The notes below the pieces were generated by a model. It did no database searches. It saw only the letters and a list, made by a program, of their open reading frames with translations, and was not told the origin of the DNA. This document shows, one piece after another, positions 1 through 5,203 of a DNA stretch of 5,203 nt. Source of the DNA: Candidatus Omnitrophota bacterium (lineage in GTDB: Bacteria; Omnitrophota; Gorgyraeia; Duberdicusellales; 4484-171); assembly GCA_021735105.1 (NCBI GenBank), contig JAIPHS010000067.1, positions 1 to 5,203 of the forward strand. Direction: 5' to 3'. How positions within the stretch are numbered: position 1 is the stretch's first letter; each line of letters starts with the position of its first letter. The position numbers and the translations under genes were made by a program.

Positions 1-382
1 TAATAATATCCGCAACTTCGGTAGTAAGCCTTTCTTGAACCTGCAATTTTTTAGCAAGCACATCTACAACTCTAGCAATTTTACTTAAGCCGGTTATTCT
101 TTTGTTAGGAATATAAGCCACATGGGCTTTTCCAATGAAAGGAATAATATGATGCTCACAAACTGAATAAATTGGAATATCCTTTACCAAAATTATCTCA
201 TCATGGGTTTGTTCTAAAATAACTTCTAACTCTTTACTCGCATCTTTAAATTGGCCCGCTAAAATTTCTTCATACATTTCTGCAACCCTTCTGGGAGTAG
301 AGGCTAAATCTTTTTTTGTTAAGTCTGCCCCTAACGCTTCCATCACAAGCTTTACCCCCTTTTCTATCTTTTTTTTATCCAT
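1..382 (-). CDS. folE: GTP cyclohydrolase I, partial (3' end beyond window)
   Basis: GTP cyclohydrolase I converts GTP to 7,8-dihydroneopterin triphosphate, the first committed step to tetrahydrofolate and other pterins, in the cytoplasm. The 127 visible residues, translated directly from the minus strand, carry the family signatures: STPRRVAEMY near residues 28-37, the active-site CEHH at 75-78, where Cys75 and His78 match two of the three zinc ligands, KAHVAYIP at 85-92, GLSKIAR at 98-104 and QVQERLT at 114-120. The family usually has about 185-190 residues, so roughly 60 C-terminal residues, including the third zinc-ligand cysteine, lie off the left edge. The ATG at 382-380 is chosen because a strong purine-rich ribosome site sits six bases upstream and the N-terminal helix length fits. 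It follows mnmE after a 79-bp gap filled by heptamer repeats and is the last visible gene of the block. Identity is near certain. Confidence 0.96.
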   Translation of the reverse strand, partial: MDKKKIEKGVKLVMEALGADLTKKDLASTPRRVAEMYEEILAGQFKDASKELEVILEQTHDEIILVKDIPIYSVCEHHIIPFIGKAHVAYIPNKRITGLSKIARVVDVLAKKLQVQERLTTEVADII

Positions 383-388
383 AATTAA

Positions 389-397
389 CCCCCTTTT
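389..397 (-). promoter_or_regulatory. Ribosome binding site of folE
   Basis: Read on the minus strand, AAAAGGGGG ends six bases before the folE ATG. It is a good Shine-Dalgarno match and the clearest one in the window, and it decides the folE start. It directly abuts the heptamer array, sharing one base with the outermost, degenerate unit. Confidence 0.8.
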
Positions 398-459
398 AGT
401 CACAAGTCATAAGTTCAAAGCCACAAGTCATATGACTTATGACATATGGCCTATGACTT
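397..459. repeat. Head-to-head array of nine heptamers in the mnmE-folE gap
   Basis: On the plus strand the stretch divides into nine consecutive 7-bp units with no spacer. Five are AAGTCAT-type: TAGTCAC (397), AAGTCAT (404), AAGTTCA (411), AAGCCAC (418) and AAGTCAT (425). Four are ATGACTT-type, the reverse complement: ATGACTT (432), ATGACAT (439), ATGGCCT (446) and ATGACTT (453). The orientation switch at 431/432 creates a perfect 14-bp palindrome at 425-438, and the units at 404 and 453 are also perfect reverse complements. The array fills nearly all of the gap between the mnmE stop and the folE ribosome site. It could form a hairpin or cruciform with weak central arms, but no T-run follows it, so it does not look like an intrinsic terminator. 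Its function is unknown. Confidence 0.85.
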
Positions 460-461
460 AT

Positions 462-1883
462 TTATTTGCCGATACAAAAATTACAAAATATATTTTCTAA
501 AATTTCTTCTGCTATAACTTCTCCAGTAATTTTTCCGATAGAATCTAGACAATCTTTTAGAGAAAAATTTATAAAATCAAGAGTATAATCTCCTGTTAAG
601 TATTCTTTTGTTTTAGATAAATTTTTAGCTAAATTATCTAATTCTTCTTTCTGGTATTGGTTTAAGAATATTAAATCTTTTTTATCTATTGGCTTTGTAT
701 AAACAGATTTATATACCAATTTTTCAAATTTATTTAAATCTGCATCCTTTAACGCACTTATTTTGATAAGCTTATGCTGCTTTTTAATTTTTTGGCCTAA
801 CACTAACTTTTGACCAAGATCAGATTTATTAACTACCAAAATCGTATTTTTATTTTTAGCTTTACTAAGAAGAAAATTATCATCCTTACTCAATTTCTTT
901 GATCCATCAAAAAGTAAAATAACTAAATCTGCTTCATCAAATAGTTGGTTTGTTTTTTGAATAGCTTTTTTGGTAATAAAATCATTGGGTTCTAAAATTC
1001 CAGCTGTATCATAAATCTTTATCGGAACTCCTTCTATATTGATAGTTTCCTCAACTACATCTCTGGTTGTACCGGGAACTTTACTTACAATTACTCTTTC
1101 TTGGCGCAAAATACGGTTAAAAAGAGTTGATTTACCCGCGTTGCTTCTTCCACAAATCACACAACGCAAGCCTTGAGTAAGTATTTTTGCCGACTCTTGG
1201 CTCTTTTTAAAATTAGATACTTTTTTTATGATTTTATCTAATTTTTTACCTAAATTAACTTTATTAAATTCAATATCTTCCCCAGGAAAATTTATAGCGC
1301 TTTCAGTTTGAGTAAAAAGATCTTTTAATTCTTCTTTTAGGTTTTCTAACTTAGTTGAATTTTCGCCTTTTAATTGTTTTGATGATAAAGAAACCGCCTC
1401 TGGTGTCTTTGCTTCAACTAATCTTAAAATTGCTTCTGCCTGTAGGAGATCAATTCTGTCATTGATGAGAGCCCGGTAACTAAACTCACCCGGCTTAGCT
1501 AATCTGGCTCCTTCTTTTAAGATAAGTTCAACTATTTGACTTAAAACCAAAACCCCTCCGTGGGAAGATATTTCTACCACATCTTCAGTTGTATAGGAAT
1601 GTGGCGCTCTCATAATACTAACTAAAACCTCATCAATTATTTCTTCAGACTTTGGACTTTGGACTTTGGACTTTGGGCTATTTATAATCCAACCATAATG
1701 AAGCGTAAAAGTTTTTGCCTTTTTTATATTTTTCTTTACCTTGGGCATGAATATTTTCTCTAATATAGATAAAGATTTTTTTCCCGATATTTTAACTACT
1801 CCCAAAGCCGCTTTTGAAGGCGGGGTTGCTATTGCGGCTATAGTATCAGATAATTTATAATCTTTTAGATTAAATTCTGGCAT
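462..1883 (-). CDS. mnmE: tRNA modification GTPase MnmE (TrmE)
   Basis: With MnmG, MnmE installs the aminomethyl or carboxymethylaminomethyl group on U34 of certain tRNAs, using a methylene-THF-derived carbon and GTP. The 473-residue protein shows the full layout. The N-terminal folate-binding domain (about 1-125) has DTIAAIATPP near 13-22 and MRAPHSYTTEDVVEI at 91-105. A helical domain includes PGEFSYRA at 131-138. The inserted G domain has Walker A GRSNAGKS at 245-252 (Asn248 matching the potassium-coordinating Asn), GTTRD 271-275, DTAG 292-295, NKSD 352-355 and SAL 376-378. The C-terminal CIGK at 470-473 carries the conserved catalytic Cys470. The usual length is about 450-460; part of the excess is a loop at about 69-79 encoded by heptamer repeats. 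The ATG at 1883 has a good ribosome site and overlaps the end of folC by 14 bases, suggesting coupled translation. Confidence 0.98.
   Translation of the reverse strand: MPEFNLKDYKLSDTIAAIATPPSKAALGVVKISGKKSLSILEKIFMPKVKKNIKKAKTFTLHYGWIINSPKSKVQSPKSEEIIDEVLVSIMRAPHSYTTEDVVEISSHGGVLVLSQIVELILKEGARLAKPGEFSYRALINDRIDLLQAEAILRLVEAKTPEAVSLSSKQLKGENSTKLENLKEELKDLFTQTESAINFPGEDIEFNKVNLGKKLDKIIKKVSNFKKSQESAKILTQGLRCVICGRSNAGKSTLFNRILRQERVIVSKVPGTTRDVVEETINIEGVPIKIYDTAGILEPNDFITKKAIQKTNQLFDEADLVILLFDGSKKLSKDDNFLLSKAKNKNTILVVNKSDLGQKLVLGQKIKKQHKLIKISALKDADLNKFEKLVYKSVYTKPIDKKDLIFLNQYQKEELDNLAKNLSKTKEYLTGDYTLDFINFSLKDCLDSIGKITGEVIAEEILENIFCNFCIGK
1648..1675. repeat. Four tandem 7-bp repeats inside mnmE
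   Basis: Four perfect copies of GACTTTG occur on the plus strand at 1648, 1655, 1662 and 1669, equivalent to the coding-strand unit AAGTCCA. They are translated within mnmE as the lysine/serine-rich stretch PKSKVQSPKS (about residues 70-79). The stretch lies between the conserved strand ending near HYGWII and the conserved IIDEVLVSIMRAPHSY, where MnmE homologues normally have a short turn. The unit shares the AAGTC core with the array in the mnmE-folE gap. Flanking protein motifs are intact, so the gene appears functional. Confidence 0.92.
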
Positions 1884-3219
1884 ATCTTTCCTTGGTAAAT
1901 TGATAATTTTTTTTAAAAAGGCTTTTAGCTTCAGCCGCTAGAAAAAATGAACCGCAAATTAAAATTAAAGACTTCTTATCATATAAATCTTTAGCCCTTT
2001 TTAAAGCATCTTCTAAATTTGTTGTAACTATTGCTTTTTTCTTAAAAACTTTTTTTAACTGAAAAACATCAAAAACACGCCGATGCTTAAATTGGGTCAA
2101 GATAATACTATCGTAATTTATTAAAGAAAGCATCTGGTTCGGTTTTTTATCATTTGAACATGAAAATATTAAAATTATTTTTTTATCCGGATAGTATCTT
2201 TTTAAATTATCAGAAACCGCCCTAGCTGAAGATTGATTATGGGCAACATCTACTACTATCAAAGGATTACTAGATACAGATTCAAACCTGCCGGCCAACA
2301 AACATTGGCTTAAGGCTTGTTTAAATAAAAACTTTTTTATATTTTGTTTTTTTATAGTAAGAATTGAAGCTAAAGCTAGGCCGGCATTTTCTACCTGGTA
2401 ACTGCCTTTGGGATAAATTTTTAAATTCTTTATTTTATTTTTTCCAAATTCAAAGTCAAAAGATGTATGATTTTTTCTTATCTTTATATTTGTTGTTTTA
2501 AAATCCTTACCTAAAATAAAAAAAGGAGATTTATTCTTTTTGGCTATTTGGCCAATAACTTTAGCTGCTGATTTTCTTTGAAAAGAAGAAACAACCGGCG
2601 TTTTCTCTTTAATTATCCCAGCTTTTTCACCGGCTATTTTTGCTAAACTACTACCTAACAAATGAACATGGTCATACCCGATATGAGTGATAACAGAAAC
2701 TAAGGAATTAATTATATTAGTTGAATCTACCCTTCCTCCTAAACCTACTTCAACCACTGCATAATCTATCTCTTTATCTAGAAAATACTGAAATCCAATA
2801 AGTGTAATTAATTCAAAATAAGTAGGTTTTTCTTTATTAAAAACTCTTATTTTATCCTTAAACTTGTTTATAATTTTAACTACTGATTTTTTAGAAATTA
2901 ATTTTTCTTTAAATTTATTATCTACCAATCTTACAATTTTTATTCTTTCCCGAAAACTAAAAAGATGGGGAGAAGTAAATAGCCCCACCTTATAACCTAA
3001 AGAAGCTAAAATATAAGCTGTAAAATGAGCAGTAGAACCTTTTCCTTTTGTTCCCGCAATATGAATAGCTTTTAGGTCTTTATAAGAAACATTTAAGTAG
3101 TCAGCCGCTTGATAAACTCTCTTTAGCTTTAAAGAATTCTTGTAAGAATAAAAAGGTTTCTTTTCTAAATTGAGAAACGAATTAAGATACTGGCAAGCTT
3201 GCTGAAAATCTTTAGTCAT
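1870..3219 (-). CDS. folC: Folylpolyglutamate / dihydrofolate synthase FolC
   Basis: This is an ATP-dependent Mur-ligase-family enzyme that joins glutamate to dihydropteroate and/or to folate, retaining folates in the cell and making them better substrates for enzymes such as PurH. The 449 residues match family length. Motifs in order: P-loop GTKGKGST at 56-63, TSPHL 82-86, VEVGLGGRVDSTN 156-168 (omega loop), ITHIGYDHVHLLG 177-189, AGEKAGIIK 196-204 (Lys199 is the likely carbamylated lysine), AGRFE 309-313, DVAHN 324-328 at the start of the C-terminal glutamate-ligase domain, and GSFFLAAEA 423-431. Whether it has one or both activities cannot be decided from sequence. The ATG at 3219 is kept because no other usual start codon lies in frame back to the stop at 3291-3289, although no convincing ribosome site precedes it. 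It follows purH by 97 bases and overlaps mnmE by 14. Confidence 0.96.
   Translation of the reverse strand: MTKDFQQACQYLNSFLNLEKKPFYSYKNSLKLKRVYQAADYLNVSYKDLKAIHIAGTKGKGSTAHFTAYILASLGYKVGLFTSPHLFSFRERIKIVRLVDNKFKEKLISKKSVVKIINKFKDKIRVFNKEKPTYFELITLIGFQYFLDKEIDYAVVEVGLGGRVDSTNIINSLVSVITHIGYDHVHLLGSSLAKIAGEKAGIIKEKTPVVSSFQRKSAAKVIGQIAKKNKSPFFILGKDFKTTNIKIRKNHTSFDFEFGKNKIKNLKIYPKGSYQVENAGLALASILTIKKQNIKKFLFKQALSQCLLAGRFESVSSNPLIVVDVAHNQSSARAVSDNLKRYYPDKKIILIFSCSNDKKPNQMLSLINYDSIILTQFKHRRVFDVFQLKKVFKKKAIVTTNLEDALKRAKDLYDKKSLILICGSFFLAAEAKSLFKKNYQFTKERYARI
1886..1893 (-). promoter_or_regulatory. Ribosome binding site of mnmE
   Basis: AAGGAAAG on the minus strand ends two bases before the mnmE ATG, so its AAGG core sits six bases from the start. 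It lies inside the last codons of folC. It supports the ATG at 1883 as the mnmE start and fits translational coupling between the two genes. Confidence 0.65.
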
Positions 3220-3259
3220 AACAAATTCAGAGTAGGTATGATTTTTTATCTTATCTTCT

Positions 3260-3308
3260 TTCTGTGTAATCTGTAATCCTGCTGTTACCTAGGTTCTGTG
3301 TAATCTGT
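3260..3308. repeat. 15-bp direct repeat in the purH-folC gap
   Basis: TTCTGTGTAATCTGT on the plus strand occurs exactly twice, at 3260-3274 and 3294-3308, with 19 bases between the copies. The first copy is followed by a further partial echo, AATC. The intervening stretch contains the palindrome CCTAGG at 3288-3293. The element begins only a few bases after the purH stop and occupies about half of the gap to folC. No ORF, terminator hairpin or clear promoter is seen in it. The sequence does not resemble the AAGTC heptamers, so it looks like a separate repeat family. Confidence 0.8.
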
Positions 3309-3312
3309 GGCT

Positions 3313-4827
3313 CTAGTGGCGGAAATGACGGATTCCAGTAAAAACCATAGCAATGTTGTAATGGTTACAGGCCTCAATAATATCTTTATCCTTAATCGAA
3401 CCGCCGGGTTGGATTATAGCTTTAACTCCACGTCGATGAGCTGCTTTTATCGAATCTGGATAAGGAAAAAATGCATCTGACGCTAAAACTGATAATTTAG
3501 TTGATTTTTTTGCTTTATCCAGAGCAATTTTTACCGCTCCAACCCGAGAAGGTTGGCCTCCTCCAATACCTAAAACGGCATTATTTTTTGCGATGACCAC
3601 TGCATTTGATTTTACATATTTAACAACCTTCCAAGCAAAAGATAAATCATCTAGTTGCCGTTTGGTCGGCTTCTTTTTTGTTACTACTTGGAGTTTAGCT
3701 TTATCTAGAGTTAATTTATCTCTTCTTTGCACTAAATAACCAAAGTAAGTACCTTTTATATCACGATAATCAGAGTCTTTAGAAAAATCAGTTTCTAAAA
3801 CTCTCATATTTTTTTTAGCTGAAAAAATCTTTAACGATTCTTTAGAGTAAGACGGTGCGATAATACATTCTTTAAACCCACTTTTTAGAATTTGAAAAGC
3901 TGTATCTTTATCTACTTTTCGATTTAGGCCAATCACTCCCCCAAAACTCGATAGTGTATCTGCCTTATAAGCTTTTTTATAAGCAGAGACTAATTTTTTA
4001 TCTGTAGCTGTACCACAGATAGATACATGTTTTATAACTGTTGCCGCCGGATCCTTAAATTCTTTTACCTGCATCATAGCAGTATCTATATCTAGATAGT
4101 TATTGTAAGATAAAGCTTTTCCTTGATGTTGTTTTATTTGAAAATCTTTTGATCTTATCTTTTTATAAAGAGAAGATTTTTGATGAGGGTTTTCTCCATA
4201 ACGCAATGATGATTTTTCTACCATATTCCAACTTATGGTATCTCTGCCTTTAAAATAATTATAAATCGCGTTATCATATTCTTTTGTCAGATAAAATGAT
4301 GCTTCTGCTAATTTCTGTAAAACTTCTTCAGAAACTGCTCCTCGGTTTTTCTTTAACTCTGTGAGAATAAGTTTATACTGAGATGGAGAACTTACTGAAG
4401 CAACATTTCTAAAATTTTTAGCTGCAGCCCTAAGCATTGAAGGCCCGCCGATATCAATATATTCAAGCATCTGAGACCAGGCTAAATTTTCTTTTACTTT
4501 CTGAGTAAAAGGATAAAGGTTTACAACCACCATGTCTATTGGCTGAATTCCTAAAGTTGAAATTTCTTCTAGATGTAGGGGATGCTTCTTGTTGGCTAAA
4601 ATACCCCCAAAAACTTTAGGATGAAGAGTCTTTACCCTTCCTGACAGAATTTCAGGAAAAGCTGTAATTGAAGAGACTTCCTTAACCTTAATTTTATGCC
4701 GGCGCAATAAAAGAGCCGTCTTTCCAGTTGAAATAATTTCTATATTAAGCTTCTCCAACTGACGGGCAAAATCTGCTATCCCTCTTTTTTCCCAAACACT
4801 AATTAAGGCTCTTCTTACTTTAATCAT
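3313..4827 (-). CDS. purH: Bifunctional AICAR formyltransferase / IMP cyclohydrolase
   Basis: PurH carries out the last two steps of de novo purine synthesis: formyl transfer from 10-formyl-THF to AICAR, then ring closure of FAICAR to IMP. The 504 residues span both domains. The N-terminal cyclohydrolase (MGS-like) domain (about 1-195) has GRVKTLHPK at 63-71 (Arg64, Lys66), VVNLYPF 101-107 (Tyr105), DIGGPSMLRAAAKN 125-138 (Asp125, Lys137). The transformylase domain has LRYGENPHQ 208-216, the catalytic Lys266-His267 pair in KHVSICG, SSFGGVIGLNR 293-303, GIGGGQPSRV 420-429, SDAFFPYPD 450-458, IIQPGGSI 471-478 and the terminal FTGIRHFRH 496-504. The usual length is about 510-530. Small departures from consensus are STGKT (34-37 region) for STGGT and SICG for NPCG. 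The start lies 2 bases after the upstream stop with no strong ribosome site, suggesting translational coupling. Confidence 0.97.
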   Translation of the reverse strand: MIKVRRALISVWEKRGIADFARQLEKLNIEIISTGKTALLLRRHKIKVKEVSSITAFPEILSGRVKTLHPKVFGGILANKKHPLHLEEISTLGIQPIDMVVVNLYPFTQKVKENLAWSQMLEYIDIGGPSMLRAAAKNFRNVASVSSPSQYKLILTELKKNRGAVSEEVLQKLAEASFYLTKEYDNAIYNYFKGRDTISWNMVEKSSLRYGENPHQKSSLYKKIRSKDFQIKQHQGKALSYNNYLDIDTAMMQVKEFKDPAATVIKHVSICGTATDKKLVSAYKKAYKADTLSSFGGVIGLNRKVDKDTAFQILKSGFKECIIAPSYSKESLKIFSAKKNMRVLETDFSKDSDYRDIKGTYFGYLVQRRDKLTLDKAKLQVVTKKKPTKRQLDDLSFAWKVVKYVKSNAVVIAKNNAVLGIGGGQPSRVGAVKIALDKAKKSTKLSVLASDAFFPYPDSIKAAHRRGVKAIIQPGGSIKDKDIIEACNHYNIAMVFTGIRHFRH

Positions 4828-4829
4828 AA

Positions 4830-5203
4830 TTACACACTAAATTTTACATAAATTATGTCACCGGCTTGGACAACATAATCCTTACCTACAGTTTGTACTA
4901 ATCCTTTGCTTTTGGCTTCAGCCATATTATAAAAATCTTCTAAGTTTTTGCAATTAACCACCTCAGCCCTAATAAAACCTCTCATTAAATCACTATGTAT
5001 CCTGCCTGCTGCTTCAAGAATAGTTTTACCTTCTTTAAGATCCCAGGCCTTTACCTCTTTATTTGATGCAGTAAAAAATAAGATTCTGCCGGCTGCATCC
5101 AACACCTCTTTGATCAAAGCTTGTATCTGTTGCTCTTCGCCTTGAAAATTATCTTTTATCACTATTGGCTTTAAACTAACCAATTGTATATTTTTCAAAA
5201 AAG
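4830..5203 (-). CDS. ychF: YchF-like protein, C-terminal TGS domain, partial (5' end beyond window)
   Basis: About 124 C-terminal residues of a protein whose last 86 match the TGS domain of the YchF/OLA1 family of Obg-like P-loop NTPases, ribosome-associated proteins that hydrolyse ATP or GTP. Recognisable blocks, counted from the TTG at 5198, are RILFFTASNKEVKAW at 38-52, EAAGRIHSDLMRGFIRAEV at about 62-80, and GKDYVVQAGDIIYVKFSV at 105-122. The TTG at 5198-5196 is almost certainly an internal leucine, not the start: the frame stays open to the window edge, there is no ribosome site in view, and the family has an N-terminal G domain. Oddly, the segment before the TGS domain (SLKPIVIK, residues 8-15) resembles the family's LTLKPVLYVAN block, but the roughly 50 residues that normally follow seem missing. 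It could be a divergent YchF paralogue rather than the canonical protein. Its stop lies 2 bases before purH. Confidence 0.85.
   Translation of the reverse strand, partial: FLKNIQLVSLKPIVIKDNFQGEEQQIQALIKEVLDAAGRILFFTASNKEVKAWDLKEGKTILEAAGRIHSDLMRGFIRAEVVNCKNLEDFYNMAEAKSKGLVQTVGKDYVVQAGDIIYVKFSV

Noticed and set aside
425..438. Perfect 14-bp palindrome as an intrinsic terminator of mnmE
   Set aside because: It is AT-rich, has no loop and is not followed by a T-run on the minus strand. It is explained as the junction of the two heptamer orientations.
397..459. CRISPR array or origin iterons
   Set aside because: Units are contiguous 7-mers without spacers and change orientation. There are no cas genes, and no replication gene or AT-rich melting region with DnaA-type boxes accompanies them.
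783..830. Repeated LGQK in MnmE (residues about 356-366) as another repeat insertion
   Set aside because: The underlying DNA copies are imperfect, short and not in a 7-bp register; the region is a variable loop after NKSD in this family.
3288..3293. CCTAGG palindrome as a regulatory or restriction-related site
   Set aside because: A six-base palindrome is expected by chance and nothing around it supports an operator.
4948..5145. 65-residue plus-strand open frame
   Set aside because: It lies entirely antisense to the conserved TGS domain of the YchF-like gene, has no ribosome site or recognisable domain, and its leucine/serine-rich composition is what the opposite strand of this gene would give.
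5196..5198. TTG as the start codon of a 122-residue stand-alone TGS protein
   Set aside because: The frame remains open to the window edge, no ribosome site can be seen in the five remaining bases, and the family carries an N-terminal G domain, so an internal leucine is more likely.

Overview
The window is an AT-rich, gene-dense bacterial stretch with every gene on the minus strand, so transcription runs from high to low coordinates: a YchF-like TGS protein (5' end off the right edge), purH, folC, mnmE (trmE) and folE (3' end off the left edge). Two junctions are tight: a 2-base gap between the ychF-like gene and purH, and a 14-base overlap between folC and mnmE. No rRNA, tRNA, CRISPR array, transposase or phage gene is visible, and no stretch without a gene exceeds 100 bases.

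PurH, FolC, MnmE and FolE all make, modify or use folates. FolE starts tetrahydrofolate/pterin synthesis, FolC adds glutamate to folates, PurH spends 10-formyl-THF on purine synthesis, and MnmE uses a one-carbon folate to modify tRNA wobble uridine. The window therefore reads as a one-carbon/folate operon segment with a translation-associated P-loop protein at its upstream end.

The most unusual content is repeats. The mnmE-folE gap holds nine heptamers built on AAGTCAT, five in one orientation and four in the other, meeting with no spacer. A second tandem heptamer array, four perfect copies with the same AAGTC core, lies in frame inside mnmE and encodes an extra lysine/serine-rich loop. The purH-folC gap holds a 15-bp direct repeat of a different family. 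Both gaps of more than 2 bases in this block are thus occupied by short repeats.

The low GC, lysine/isoleucine-rich proteins and heptamer arrays inside and between housekeeping genes suggest a genome from a little-cultivated phylum. My impression is an Omnitrophota-like lineage, but that rests on recollection of similar repeats and is low confidence. The proteins themselves are ordinary bacterial housekeeping families. No large novel system is visible; the candidates for novelty are the heptamer family and a YchF-like protein that appears to lack a segment.
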